Notes under the pieces: model-generated | The model's database searches: none | Seen by the model: only the letters and a program-made list of their open reading frames with translations | What the model was told of the DNA's origin: nothing | Part shown: positions 36,721 to 46,181 of the stretch, one piece after another | Layout: each line of letters begins with the position of its first letter | How positions within the stretch are numbered: the stretch's first letter is position 1 | DNA from: an uncultured Dialister sp. | GTDB lineage: Bacteria > Bacillota > Negativicutes > Veillonellales > Dialisteraceae | NCBI GenBank assembly: GCA_934193095.1 | Contig: CAKPUX010000002.1 | Coordinates: forward strand, 58,222-122,221 | DNA length: 64,000 nucleotides | Direction: 5' to 3' | Program-made: the position numbers and the translations under genes

Positions 36721-37544
36721 GTGTCCGGTTCAAACCGGCAGGGAAAATATATTATTTCGATGGCAATGACCTGGAGCTTCACTTGGATGACGGGGTCATC
36801 GTGGAGACGTCGCGCGGGCTGGAGTATGGCTATGTAGTGACGATGCCGACTGAGGCGGAGAAGGATGAGGAGAATCCGATGAAGCCGGTCATCCGCAGGG
36901 CGACGATCAAGGATATGGCGCAGCTGGAGCGGAATAAGGCGAGGGAGAAATCGGCTTTCGATATCTGTCTCCAGAAAATCGAGAAGTTCAAGGTGCCGAT
37001 GAAGCTCTTGCGGGCAGAGTATACATTTGATAGAAATAAGATCGTTTTCTTCTTCACCTCAGATGGGCGTGTCGATTTCAGGGAACTGGTGAAGGAGCTG
37101 GCTGCGGTCTTCCATACGCGCATCGAGCTTCGTCAGGTGGGCGTGCGTGATGAGGCGAAGCAGGTCTCGGGGATCGGCTCGTGCGGACGGCCGCTGTGCT
37201 GCGCGACATTCCTCGGAGATTTCGCTCCGGTGTCGATCAAGATGGCGAAGAATCAGGGACTTTCGCTGAATCCGACGAAGATTTCCGGTGTCTGTGGGCG
37301 TCTTATGTGCTGCCTGCGCTATGAAAATGACCAGTACACGGGGGACAACAGCCGCAGGAAGAAGTGCTGTGCGATGCAGCAGAAGGGAAAACAGTTCCGC
37401 GTCGGCATGAAGGTCATCACGGATGAAGGCATGGGACAGGTGCTGTATGTGAATGCACAGAAGCATACGGTCAAGGTGCAGCTCGATGGACAGAAGACGA
37501 AGACGCTTTCCTGGGATGTGGTAGAGCAGGTGGAAAATGACTGA
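36705..37544 (+). CDS. ricT: RicT/PSP1-domain protein
   Basis: 279 aa from ATG 36705 (an extended frame reaches back into holB). The PSP1 domain has the cysteine signature GSCGRPLCC...CGRLMCCLRYE, which in Bacillus RicT (YaaT) ligates Fe-S clusters with RicA and RicF in the complex that aids RNase Y mRNA maturation. holB-ricT-methylase order is as in Bacillus yaa genes. Confidence 0.92.
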   Translation: MEQIVGVRFKPAGKIYYFDGNDLELHLDDGVIVETSRGLEYGYVVTMPTEAEKDEENPMKPVIRRATIKDMAQLERNKAREKSAFDICLQKIEKFKVPMKLLRAEYTFDRNKIVFFFTSDGRVDFRELVKELAAVFHTRIELRQVGVRDEAKQVSGIGSCGRPLCCATFLGDFAPVSIKMAKNQGLSLNPTKISGVCGRLMCCLRYENDQYTGDNSRRKKCCAMQQKGKQFRVGMKVITDEGMGQVLYVNAQKHTVKVQLDGQKTKTLSWDVVEQVEND

Positions 37545-38274
37545 GTGGACACTGAAGGATGGCGAGCGGCTCGATGATCTGGTACGGGATGGCATGCGTC
37601 TCATCCAGCGGCCGGATCAGTTCTGCTTCTCGGTGGACTCCGTACTGCTCGCGCACTATGTGAAGGTAAAGGCGAAGGATCGCATCGCAGACCTTGGGAC
37701 AGGAACAGGCGTCATCTCTCTCCTTGTCTCGGCGCTGGGCGGAAGGAATATCACGGCTTTTGAGGTGAATCCCGTCATGGCAGATCTCGCGCGCCGCAAC
37801 ATAGCAGGAAATGGAAAAGAGGACCGGATCCATGTGGTCGAGTGCGATTACCGGAAGGTGAATGAAAGGTTTCCTTCCGGCTCTTTTTCGTTGGTGCTGG
37901 CCAATCCCCCGTATCGCGAAATGGGGACGGGGAAGATGAGCGTGCTCGAGGGGGTCGCCAGTGCGAGTTATGAGATGAATGCATCGCTCACAGACGTTTT
38001 CAAGACAGCGCAGTATCTTTTGAAATATGGCGGCCGCCTCGCGATGGTGCATCGCGCTGACCGTACAGCCGATCTCATAGCCATCGGACGGTCGTATCGC
38101 ATGGAGCCGAAGCGAATGCGTTTCATTTACGCCAGAAAAGGCCATACCGCGGTGCGAGTCCTCATCGAGTGGAAGTATGGAGGAAATCCGGAGCTCACGG
38201 TAGAGCCGCCGCTTCTCCTGCATAACCGAGACGGATCGTATACGGATGAAGTGCTGGAGATATATGGGAAATAG
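37537..38274 (+). CDS. tRNA1(Val) adenine-37 N6-methyltransferase-like
   Basis: 245 aa SAM methylase. Motif I DLGTGTGVISLLVS and NPPYRE (adenine-N6 type) are clear. It matches the YabB/TrmN6 family that follows ricT in Firmicutes. Start overlaps the ricT stop by 8 bases. Substrate position is inferred from family only. Confidence 0.88.
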   Translation: MTEWTLKDGERLDDLVRDGMRLIQRPDQFCFSVDSVLLAHYVKVKAKDRIADLGTGTGVISLLVSALGGRNITAFEVNPVMADLARRNIAGNGKEDRIHVVECDYRKVNERFPSGSFSLVLANPPYREMGTGKMSVLEGVASASYEMNASLTDVFKTAQYLLKYGGRLAMVHRADRTADLIAIGRSYRMEPKRMRFIYARKGHTAVRVLIEWKYGGNPELTVEPPLLLHNRDGSYTDEVLEIYGK

Positions 38275-38275
38275 G

Positions 38276-38515
38276 GAGGGAGGTTCAACGGGTTCATTGG
38301 GTTCAGCGGGTTCAACGGGGGTGGAAGGGGCGCACAATTCATATAGCGTCCCAATACTTCATATATATAACTTCGCGGCGCTTCTGATTTTTATGCGCCG
38401 CACTACCATTTCGCATTTCTCATTTCTCATTTAAGCGAAGCTTTCATCCAAAATCAGTGGGCGAGCCGCCCCACGGGTTAACCCTGAACCCTGAACCTTG
38501 AACCTTGACCCCCCA
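38276..38515. repeat. Composite repeat cluster before rsmI
   Basis: GGGTTCANN units of 9 bases (38282-38325), the GCGGCGC hairpin module in reverse (38375-38405), CATTTCT heptamers (38406-38432), a GGGCGAGCCGCCCC hairpin (38460) and AACCCTG/AACCTTG heptamers (38480-38510). Confidence 0.85.
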
Positions 38516-38538
38516 TTTCTACTGAAAGGAGCTATTCC

Positions 38539-39384
38539 ATGAGTGAAATCAATCCCGGCACCCTGTACTTGGTGCCGACACCGATCGGAAATCTGGAGGA
38601 TATCACCGAAAGGGCGGTGGAGACACTGAAACAGGCGGACATCATCGCAGCGGAGGATACCCGTCACACCCGGATCCTGCTGGATCATCTGGGCATTGCG
38701 GGTCATGTCGTATCCTACCATGAACATAATAAAAAAGAAGCAGGACCGAAGCTCATCGAAAAGCTGCTCGATGGACAGTCGGTCGCACAGGTGAGTGATG
38801 CCGGGATGCCGGTCATCTCTGACCCCGGGGCAGATCTGGTGCGTCTGGCACTTGCAGAAGATCTCCTTATCGTGCCGCTCCCGGGGCCGAATGCCGCACT
38901 GACGGCACTTGTGGCATCGGGCCTCGATGCCAGGCAGTTTGCTTTCATCGGATTTCTGCCGAAGATCACCGCGAAGCAGAAGAAGCTTCTGATGGATATG
39001 AGCCGTGTGCCTGTGACGCTCATTTTCTACGAAGCGCCGCATCGCTTGAAGGAAACGCTGGATACGCTTATCAAGTATCTCGGAGACAGACAGGCCGTGA
39101 CGGCAAGGGAGCTCACGAAGAAATTCGAGACCTTCCGGCGGGGGACGCTGAAGGAGCTCCGTGCCGAGCTGGATGAAAATGACCCCAGAGGGGAATACGT
39201 CATCCTCGTCGAAGGCTGGAACGAAGAGATGGCAGAAGGAGAAGAGGAAGAGGTTTCCTGGCAGGAAGAAGCTCTGGAGCTGGCAAAGACACTTCCGCAG
39301 AAAGAAGCGGCGAGAAAGATCGCGGCGAAGTTCCATATGGGCCGGAGAGAAGTGTATCAGTACTTGCTCAAAAATGGGGACTAG
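38539..39384 (+). CDS. rsmI: 16S rRNA 2'-O-ribose C1402 methyltransferase RsmI
   Basis: 281 aa tetrapyrrole-methylase fold. N-terminal GTLYLVPTPIGNLEDIT, EDTRHT, SDAGMPVISDPG and PLPGPNA are the family hallmarks; residues about 240-281 form the C-terminal HTH-like extension. GAAAGGAG precedes the ATG. Confidence 0.96.
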   Translation: MSEINPGTLYLVPTPIGNLEDITERAVETLKQADIIAAEDTRHTRILLDHLGIAGHVVSYHEHNKKEAGPKLIEKLLDGQSVAQVSDAGMPVISDPGADLVRLALAEDLLIVPLPGPNAALTALVASGLDARQFAFIGFLPKITAKQKKLLMDMSRVPVTLIFYEAPHRLKETLDTLIKYLGDRQAVTARELTKKFETFRRGTLKELRAELDENDPRGEYVILVEGWNEEMAEGEEEEVSWQEEALELAKTLPQKEAARKIAAKFHMGRREVYQYLLKNGD

Positions 39385-39665
39385 TGACTAGTGGCTGGTG
39401 ACTAGTGACTGGTGACTGGTGACTGGGATTTCTCAGGCATCGTCATCCCGAGCGCAGCCGAGGGATCTTTCTTGCACTGCGGGAATCAGCGTGTATGCGC
39501 TGAGGGAAAACGATGTCCTGGTGCTGCCTCACATCAGGCAATGAGCGTTCTGCAATAGAGATTTCTCGGCTGCGCTCGAAATGACGGCGGCGCGAAGCGC
39601 TATCAAAACTCCGCGGCGCTTCTATATTATTATGCACCACAACCCTGAACCCTGAACCCTGAACC
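39383..39665. repeat. Composite repeat cluster and inverted-repeat element
   Basis: GTGACTG heptamers begin at the rsmI stop codon (39384-39424). A roughly 150-bp element is bounded by CGTCATCCCGAGCGCAGCCG (39442) and the inverse CGGCTGCGCTCGAAATGACG (39569-39588). A reverse GCGGCGC hairpin module (39605-39635, diverged) and AACCCTG heptamers (39640-39666) follow. Confidence 0.8.
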
Positions 39666-39774
39666 CGACAACTTATATTTTCTTCCCATTTCCCTACATA
39701 AGCGGTATAATAATTTAAATATGCATACAAAACGAAATGCTTTCGTTTGACCAATAGAGGCAGGAGGAATCTGA

Positions 39775-41724
39775 ATGAACGACAAACCGAAATACTATAT
39801 CACCACGCCGATTTACTACCCCAGTGCGAAGCTGCACATCGGGCATACATACTGCACATCCATCGCTGACAGCATGGCTCGTTTCAAGCGTCTTGACGGC
39901 TATGATGTCTTTTTCCTGACCGGATCGGATGAGCACGGGCAGAAGATTGAGCAGAAGGCTGAGGAAGCCGGTGTCACGCCGATCGAGTACACGGATAAGA
40001 TCGTAGGCATGTTCCAGCAGCTGTGGAAGGAACTCAATATTTCCAATGATGACTTCATCCGCACCACACAGAAACGCCATGAAAAGGTCGTGCAGATGCT
40101 CTTCCAGCGCTCCTATGACAAGGGCGATATTTACAAGGGCAAGTATGAAGGCTGGTACTGCGTGCCATGCGAATCCTTCTGGCCGGAAAATAAACTGGAT
40201 GAGAATCACATCTGTCCGGACTGCGGCCGTCCGCTGCAGAGAGTCAGTGAAGAAGCCTATTTCTTCAAAATGTCCAAGTATGCAGATCGCTGGATGAAAT
40301 ATGTGGAAGAGAACCCGGACTTCATTCAGCCGGAGTCCCGCCGCAATGAAATGATCCAGTTCGTCAAGAGCGGTCTTGAAGACCTCTGCGTCTCCCGCAC
40401 GAGCTTCTCCTGGGGCATCAAGGTACCGTTTGACCCCAAGCATGTCGTGTATGTCTGGTTTGATGCACTGGTCAACTACCTGACCGCGGCGGGTATCGTC
40501 GACGATCCGGAAAAATTCAAGAAGTTCTGGCCGGCAGATGTGCATCTGGTGGGCAAGGAGATCGTTCGTTTCCATACCATCATCTGGCCGATCATGCTGA
40601 TGAGCCTTGGCATTGAGTTGCCGAAGATGGTCTACGGTCACGGCTGGCTCATCGTAGACGGAGAGAAAATGTCCAAGTCCAAGGGCAATGTCGTCGATCC
40701 GATCCCGCTTCTGCAGGAATTTGGCTCTGATGCGATCCGCTACTACCTTCTGAATGATATCCAGCTTGGGCAGGACGGCAATTTCAGCCGCGACAGACTG
40801 ATCGGACGTATCAATTCCGACCTGTCGAATGATCTCGGGAATCTTCTGTACCGCTCTCTTTCCATGGTGGAAAAATATAGAAAGGGCGTCCTGACCAAGG
40901 GCGATGCTTCTTCTGATGAGACAGTGGCAGCTGCTTCGAAGGAGATCGAAGACAAAGCAGCTGAGACGCTCGCTGCATTCCGCGCAGGCATGAATGGCTG
41001 GAAGATCAATGATGCACTGAAAGCGGTATGGACCTTTGTCCGTGCGCTCAATAAATATGTCGATGTGACCATGCCATGGGCACTGGCTAAGGATGAGGCC
41101 AAGGCACCCCTTCTCGATGCTGTCCTCTATCATCTCTGTGAAGGCATGCGCTTCGTCTCTTTGATGGCAGAGCCGGTCATCCCGATCGCGTCTGAAAAGA
41201 TCTGGAACCAGCTGGGACTTGCCGATTTCAAGGATGCGGACTACAAAGACCTCGTCTGGGGCGGTATTGCTGACGGCACTCATATCAATAAAGGACCGCA
41301 GCTCTTCCCGCGCATTGAGATCGAAAAGGACGAGGAAGCACCCGCACCGAAGAAGGCAGAGAAGAAACAGCCAAAGAAGGAAGCCAAGAAAGAAGAAAAG
41401 AAGGAAGCGATCTCCATCGACGATTTCTTCAAGACAGACCTTCGCGTAGCAGAAATCCTGACGGCGGAAAAGGTGGAAAAATCCAAGAAGCTCATCAAGA
41501 TGACCGTATCCCTGGGCGATGGGGAGACGCGCACCGTCGTGAGCGGGATCTCCGAATACTACCAGCCGGAAGAGCTCATCGGCAAGCACGTCATCTTTGT
41601 GTCGAACCTGAAGCCGGCAAAGCTCATGGGGATCGAGTCGCAGGGGATGATCCTTGCTGCGTCGAAGGATGGAAGCCTCAAGGTGCCTTTCGTCGATATG
41701 CCTGCCGGCAGCCGGGTGAAATGA
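39775..41724 (+). CDS. metG: Methionyl-tRNA synthetase
   Basis: 649 aa class I synthetase. HIGH (21-24), KMSKSKGN near residue 300, and a zinc knuckle CVPC...CPDC (about 127-147). A Lys-rich linker (about 520-545) leads to a C-terminal tRNA-binding OB domain (DFFKTDLRVAEIL...). GGAGGA precedes the ATG. The stop overlaps the tatD start. Confidence 0.97.
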   Translation: MNDKPKYYITTPIYYPSAKLHIGHTYCTSIADSMARFKRLDGYDVFFLTGSDEHGQKIEQKAEEAGVTPIEYTDKIVGMFQQLWKELNISNDDFIRTTQKRHEKVVQMLFQRSYDKGDIYKGKYEGWYCVPCESFWPENKLDENHICPDCGRPLQRVSEEAYFFKMSKYADRWMKYVEENPDFIQPESRRNEMIQFVKSGLEDLCVSRTSFSWGIKVPFDPKHVVYVWFDALVNYLTAAGIVDDPEKFKKFWPADVHLVGKEIVRFHTIIWPIMLMSLGIELPKMVYGHGWLIVDGEKMSKSKGNVVDPIPLLQEFGSDAIRYYLLNDIQLGQDGNFSRDRLIGRINSDLSNDLGNLLYRSLSMVEKYRKGVLTKGDASSDETVAAASKEIEDKAAETLAAFRAGMNGWKINDALKAVWTFVRALNKYVDVTMPWALAKDEAKAPLLDAVLYHLCEGMRFVSLMAEPVIPIASEKIWNQLGLADFKDADYKDLVWGGIADGTHINKGPQLFPRIEIEKDEEAPAPKKAEKKQPKKEAKKEEKKEAISIDDFFKTDLRVAEILTAEKVEKSKKLIKMTVSLGDGETRTVVSGISEYYQPEELIGKHVIFVSNLKPAKLMGIESQGMILAASKDGSLKVPFVDMPAGSRVK

Positions 41725-42497
41725 TGGGGCTCTTCGATACCCATGCGCACCTGTACGACAAAGCCTTTGACCGTGACAGGGAAGAGGTCATCCATCACAT
41801 ATTCGAGACGCTGGACTACGTGGTCATCCCTTCCGAAGACCTTGTGACCAGTGAAAAAGCGGTGGCTCTCGCAGAGAGCCACCCTTCTCTATATGCAGCC
41901 GTCGGCATCCATCCGCAGGTGACAAAGGATGCGACGGAGGAGGCTCTCGCAGCCATTGGTGCGCTTGCCCGGACGCATGACAAGGTGAAAGCGGTGGGGG
42001 AGATCGGGCTGGACTATTACTATCTCTACACGGATAAGGAAACGCAGAAATACTGGTTTGCGCGCCAGATCGAGCTTGCCAAAGAGCTTGACCTTCCCAT
42101 CCTCATCCATGACCGGGACGCCCATGGAGATACGCTCTCTATCCTGAAAGCACATCAGGGAGGAAATCTGCGGGGCATCCTCCACTGCTTTTCAGGGAGT
42201 CTGGAGACAGCGAAGGAACTCATGAAGCTCGGCTTCTACATCTCCTTTGCAGGGCCTGTCGTTTTTCCAAAGAGCCTGAAGCTCAAGGAAGTCGCCAAAG
42301 AGATACCGATGGATCGGCTCCTCATAGAAACGGACAGTCCTTACCTCACCCCGCCGCCCTTCCGCGGGAAGCGAAACAATCCGTCCAACGTCCGCTTTGT
42401 GGCGGAAGAGATCGCCCGTCTCAAGGGTGTATCGGCGGAAGAGATCGCAGAGCAGACGAAGCGGAATGCGATGGAAGTATATGGGATAGGGAAATAA
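41721..42497 (+). CDS. tatD: TatD family metal-dependent DNase
   Basis: 258 aa TIM-barrel hydrolase. The metal ligands appear in DTHAHLYD, EIGLDYYY, LIHDRDAHGD, LHCFSGS and LIETDSPYLTPPPFRGKRN. ATGATG overlaps the metG stop; metG-tatD is a common pairing. Confidence 0.95.
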   Translation: MMGLFDTHAHLYDKAFDRDREEVIHHIFETLDYVVIPSEDLVTSEKAVALAESHPSLYAAVGIHPQVTKDATEEALAAIGALARTHDKVKAVGEIGLDYYYLYTDKETQKYWFARQIELAKELDLPILIHDRDAHGDTLSILKAHQGGNLRGILHCFSGSLETAKELMKLGFYISFAGPVVFPKSLKLKEVAKEIPMDRLLIETDSPYLTPPPFRGKRNNPSNVRFVAEEIARLKGVSAEEIAEQTKRNAMEVYGIGK

Positions 42498-42556
42498 ATG
42501 CTTCCGTGGTGTGGCGGCATCGCCGCATCTGGATCCAAATTTCAATCATATTTTCC

Positions 42557-42585
42557 TTGCATTTTCTCTTCCCATCCGCTATAAT
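42557..42585 (+). promoter_or_regulatory. Promoter of rpsF-ssb-rpsR
   Basis: TTGCAT (42557-42562), 17-base spacer, TATAAT (42580-42585). The transcript would have a leader of about 75 bases. Confidence 0.8.
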
Positions 42586-42664
42586 ATAAAAGCTTGCTTT
42601 GATGCAGGCAACTTCTCTTCCCATGGAGAGCATGGGACATAAGTCCAAAAAGGAGGCGAATTTC

Positions 42665-42949
42665 GTGAAAAAGTATGAAGTTATGTTCATTGTGAATGCA
42701 GCTAATGATGAAGTCATCAAAGCTGCTGTCAAACTGGTACAGGACACCATCACCAGAATCGGTGGTACCGTTGACAAAGTTGATGAATGGGGCAAACGTC
42801 ATCTTGCCTACGAAGTCAGACACCAGAGCGAAGGCTACTACGTAGTAGTAGATTTCCAGGCTGACCCGGCAGAGATCAAAGAACTTGACCGCGTTATCAA
42901 AATTCATGAAGAAATTATCCGTCACATCATTGTAAAACAGGATGACTAA
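42665..42949 (+). CDS. rpsF: Ribosomal protein S6
   Basis: 94 aa. Start is GTG 42665, with AAAGGAGG 7 bases upstream; an in-frame ATG at 42599 lies in the leader and would add 22 unlike residues. KKYEVMFIVNA and the central WGKRHLAYEVRHQSEGYYV are typical S6. Confidence 0.95.
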   Translation: MKKYEVMFIVNAANDEVIKAAVKLVQDTITRIGGTVDKVDEWGKRHLAYEVRHQSEGYYVVVDFQADPAEIKELDRVIKIHEEIIRHIIVKQDD

Positions 42950-42960
42950 GAGGTAGCACA

Positions 42961-43494
42961 ATGAATTCAGTTCAAATCATGGGTAATTTGGGGCGGGATC
43001 CGGTTATGCGTGCAACAAAGACCGGCCGCGCCGTTGCATCTTTTAGTGTCGCTGTCAGCCGTATGTATACGACACCACAGGGCGAACAGAAAGAGATCAC
43101 TGACTGGATTAACGTTGTGGCTTGGGGCAATCTGGCAGAAGCTGTAGGAAATCAGCTGAAAAAAGGCAGCCGCGTTTTCGTGGAGGGCCGTTATACCACT
43201 CGTTCCTACGACACACCAGATGGACAGAGAAGATGGATCAGTGAAGTGAATGCTAACTTTGTTGCCATTCCGATTGGTGCACCTTCTCATCAGCAGTCTC
43301 AGGGTAATGCTTTTGGTGGAAATGGTGGTTATGATGCCAATGGTGGATATAACACCAATGGCGGATATGGCGCAAACAATGGCGGCTTCAATAACGGGGC
43401 TTCCCAGTTCGGTCAGAGCCAACCACAGAGCCAGCCGAAAAGCAGTTTTGGTCAGTTCGGACAGGCTTCCAAGGATGAAGACATTCCGTTCTGA
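42961..43494 (+). CDS. ssb: Single-stranded DNA-binding protein
   Basis: 177 aa. OB fold (1-105, MNSVQIMGNLGRDPVMR...), a Gly/Asn/Gln-rich linker with imperfect GGYxANGGY repeats, and the acidic DEDIPF tip that recruits partner proteins. Lies between rpsF and rpsR as usual. Confidence 0.97.
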   Translation: MNSVQIMGNLGRDPVMRATKTGRAVASFSVAVSRMYTTPQGEQKEITDWINVVAWGNLAEAVGNQLKKGSRVFVEGRYTTRSYDTPDGQRRWISEVNANFVAIPIGAPSHQQSQGNAFGGNGGYDANGGYNTNGGYGANNGGFNNGASQFGQSQPQSQPKSSFGQFGQASKDEDIPF

Positions 43495-43523
43495 GATACA
43501 TTGATTTTGGAGGATAAACTAGC

Positions 43524-43757
43524 ATGATCAGAAGAGATAGAGTAAGAAGACCGAGAAGAAAGGTCTGCCAGTGCTGCGTAGATCACGTAGACACCATTGA
43601 TTACAAAAACATTGCCGCACTTCGCCGTTTCGTTTCCGAAAGAGGTAAGATCCTTCCTCGCCGCGTAACTGGCACATGCGCTAAACATCAGCGTAAGATC
43701 AATCTCGCTATCAAGAGAGCAAGAGCTATCGCTCTGCTTCCTTTCAGCGCTGACTAA
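43524..43757 (+). CDS. rpsR: Ribosomal protein S18
   Basis: 77 aa, basic. [15 protein letters not shown] and [19 protein letters not shown] are characteristic. GGAGG upstream. Confidence 0.97.
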   Translation: MIRRDRVRRPRRKVCQCCVDHVDTIDYKNIAALRRFVSERGKILPRRVTGTCAKHQRKINLAIKRARAIALLPFSAD

Positions 43758-43766
43758 TCAAAGCTG

Positions 43767-43801
43767 AAAATCCCAGAACTTTAGGTTCTGGGATTTTTTT
43801 A
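43767..43801 (+). terminator. Terminator of rpsF-ssb-rpsR
   Basis: AAAATCCCAGAAC pairs with GTTCTGGGATTTTTTT around TTTAG. Confidence 0.92.
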
Positions 43802-44185
43802 GTGGGGGAAATGGGGGATGGATTCAACGGGTTCTAAGGGTTCAGAAGGTGCAACGGGGGCGGTGCGGCGCAGCATATAATAGAAGCGCCGCGAAATGTT
43901 AGATAGCGCTGCGCGCGTATCGAAAACCCCTTTCTCAGAAAGGGGTCGGCGCCTTGACGCGGGGGGATAGGGCGTTAATCTACGTTTGCTCGTATGAGCG
44001 CAATTCGTAGTTAGCCCCACATGTGCTGAACGACTGTCTGCGCATTTGTCTCCCTATTCCCCGTCCTTCGGGCGGTCCCTTCCCGAGGGGAAGGTGCTTT
44101 GCAATACGCGAAGTCATATTCAAAAATCGCGGCGCTTTCACATTATGATGCGCCGCACCACAACCCTGAACCCGCCAACCTTCAC
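43802..44185. repeat. Composite repeat cluster before the DASS transporter
   Basis: Nine-base GGTTCANNG units (43818-43858), forward GCGGCGC hairpin module (43858-43893), CCCCTTTCTCAGAAAGGGG hairpin (43928-43946), a TCCTTCGGGCGG/CCCGAGGGGAAGGTG segment (44062-44096) also seen at the window's right end, a reverse hairpin module (44126-44160) and AACCCTG units. No gene. Confidence 0.8.
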
Positions 44186-44189
44186 CCCA

Positions 44190-44218
44190 TTGACAAACCC
44201 CATTTCTGCGAGTACACT
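44190..44218 (+). promoter_or_regulatory. Consensus sigma-A promoter of the DASS transporter gene
   Basis: TTGACA (44190-44195), exactly 17 bases, TACACT (44213-44218). Confidence 0.8.
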
Positions 44219-44238
44219 GTATACATATTAACAAAAGT

Positions 44239-44281
44239 GCAAAGAAGCTCACTTCCCTTCGGGGCAAGTGAGCTTTTTGCA
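44239..44281 (+). terminator. Hairpin with T run in the transporter leader (attenuator candidate)
   Basis: AAGCTCACTT pairs with AAGTGAGCTT, extended by GCAAA/TTTGC and closed by a CCCTTCGGGG loop, then TTTTT. It starts about 15 bases after the predicted transcription start and lies before the gene, so most transcripts would stop unless it is bypassed. Confidence 0.65.
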
Positions 44282-44358
44282 TGAATGGGCGCGATAGGAA
44301 TTCAGAACTCATCATGTATCAAAAGGCGCCCGGAAAATCTCATAAGGGGGGGAGTATC

Positions 44359-45831
44359 ATGGATACATCGGAAGGTTTTGGTAAGAAATACGGACTGTTA
44401 CTATCGCTCATCGGTATGGCACTGGTCTTTCTGCTTCCGACGCCTGCCGACCTGCCGACAGAAGGGCATCGGCTGATCGCTATCCTTGTATTTGCGGTCA
44501 TCATCTGGATGACAGAGGGCGTTTCATATCCCGTGAGTGCCTTTGTGATCGTGACATTCATGTCTTTTGGACTGGGGCTATCGCCGAATCCGGCAAAGCC
44601 GGAAGCCATCCTGGGGACGGCGAATGCCCTCAAAATGGGCCTCGCTGGTTTTTCTACCACGGCATGGGCGCTGGTCGCAGGGGCGATGTTTCTCTCCGCC
44701 GGCATGATGATGACAGGGCTGGATAAGCGTATCGCGCTCATCGTCATGTCGCATATCGGCGTCAAGTCGAACCGTCTGGTCATCGGTGTTATTTTTGTCG
44801 GTTTCCTTCTGAGCTTCTTCGTCCCGTCGACGACGGCGCGCGTTTCCAGCATGGTCCCGATCGTCATCGGCATCATCCGTGCTTTCGGCCTTGAGAAGGG
44901 GAGTACCTTTGCGGGTGTTCTCATGATGGCCGTCGCACAGGCAGACAGCCTTTGGAATATCGGGATCAAGACCGCTGCGGCGCAGAATATGGTCGCCATC
45001 GGTTTTATCCAGCAGGTCTTAGGTAAGGACATCAGCTGGCTGGAATGGTTCATCGCAGCCGCTCCCTATGCCGCCATCATGTCGGTCATTCTCTATTTCC
45101 TCCTGATCCATGTCATGCCTCCGGAAGTGAAAGAAATGCCCGGCGGGAAGGAAGCGATCGATCAGATGCTGAAGGAAATGGGCCCTGTCACCCTGGCTGA
45201 AAAGAAGCTTCTCTGCATTTCGCTTGTCCTGCTCTTTTTCTGGGTCACAGAAAAGAAACTGCATCCCTTTGATACGACGACTGTCACCATCGCCGGTATC
45301 ATGCTCATGATGCTGCCGAAGATCGGCTTCATGACTTGGAAGGATGCGGTACCGCATATCAACTGGGGCACGGTAGCACTCTTTGGTGTCGGCATCAGCC
45401 TTGGCGCGGCGCTTCTGAAATCGGGGGCAGCCATCTGGCTCGCCAATCATTTCGTTTCCCTCTTTGGTATGGAGACCATGTCGCCACTCATGGTCATTGC
45501 GGTGCTGGCCTTCTTCCTGACGGTCATCCACTTGGGCTTTGCGAGTGCGACCGGCCTCGCTGCCGCCATGATCCCGATCGTCATAGCCGTCCTTCAGAGT
45601 GTGGAAACATCCGGTATCAATGTGCTTGGCATGACCATGATCTTGCAGTACACCATCTGCTTCGGCTACATCCTTCCGGTCAATGCGCCGCAGAATATGA
45701 TCGCCTACAGCACCGGCTATATCACGTCCAAGGATTTTTTGAAGACAGGCATTCCTTTCACTATCATTGCGTATGTGATGATCCTCGTCTTCTCGGCCAC
45801 GTATTGGCACTGGCTGGGCTATGTAGGGTGA
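44359..45831 (+). CDS. DASS (SLC13/CitT) family anion symporter
   Basis: 490 aa from ATG 44359, with GGGGGAG 5 bases upstream; a longer frame to 44281 overlaps the leader hairpin. About 12 hydrophobic segments, a duplicated arrangement with FVPSTTARVSSMVPIV in the first half and a matching polar-serine loop (FASATGLAAAMIPIV) in the second, as in Na+-coupled di/tricarboxylate carriers. A C4-dicarboxylate or similar substrate is likely but not determinable. Confidence 0.85.
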   Translation: MDTSEGFGKKYGLLLSLIGMALVFLLPTPADLPTEGHRLIAILVFAVIIWMTEGVSYPVSAFVIVTFMSFGLGLSPNPAKPEAILGTANALKMGLAGFSTTAWALVAGAMFLSAGMMMTGLDKRIALIVMSHIGVKSNRLVIGVIFVGFLLSFFVPSTTARVSSMVPIVIGIIRAFGLEKGSTFAGVLMMAVAQADSLWNIGIKTAAAQNMVAIGFIQQVLGKDISWLEWFIAAAPYAAIMSVILYFLLIHVMPPEVKEMPGGKEAIDQMLKEMGPVTLAEKKLLCISLVLLFFWVTEKKLHPFDTTTVTIAGIMLMMLPKIGFMTWKDAVPHINWGTVALFGVGISLGAALLKSGAAIWLANHFVSLFGMETMSPLMVIAVLAFFLTVIHLGFASATGLAAAMIPIVIAVLQSVETSGINVLGMTMILQYTICFGYILPVNAPQNMIAYSTGYITSKDFLKTGIPFTIIAYVMILVFSATYWHWLGYVG

Positions 45832-45841
45832 GTAGAAATCG

Positions 45842-45880
45842 ATCCCGCCGTGAGACATTTCTTGCGGCGGGCTTTTTTAT
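45842..45880 (+). terminator. Terminator of the transporter gene
   Basis: CCCGCCG pairs with CGGCGGG, then CTTTTTTA, about 15 bases past the stop. Confidence 0.88.
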
Positions 45881-46110
45881 GAGAAATGTGAAATGGTGGT
45901 GCGGCGCATAAGCATATAGAAGCGCCGCATAATTTTGTATGGCACTGTGCGCATACCGCAAACCTCTTTCCCAGAAATTTTAAAGTTTGAAAGCAGGGAT
46001 GCGCAGCCAGGGATTGGAGATCAGGCGCCTCGAGTGACAGATGACTTCAATGACGCTTTCGGGCATCGCGTCATATATATGTGCGGCGAAGCCTCGCCGT
46101 AACCCTACCC
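45881..46110. repeat. Composite repeats before thrC
   Basis: GAAATG units, forward GCGGCGC hairpin module (45894-45930), a TATATATGTGCGGCGAAGCC segment resembling that after plsX, and unassigned sequence. No gene. Confidence 0.7.
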
Positions 46111-46181
46111 CCCTAAATTTGTAGCATCCCATTCTCGTCTATGTTACAATAAAGCTAAGTTTATCTCGATGGAGGTGTCCT

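Noticed and set aside
39715..41589. 624-codon open frame opposite metG
   Set aside because: Antisense shadow; composition follows metG codon positions and no family features are seen.
42586..42664. S6:S18 autoregulatory RNA in the rpsF leader
   Set aside because: The leader has suitable length, but I could not find the expected bulged CCG-containing structure with confidence.
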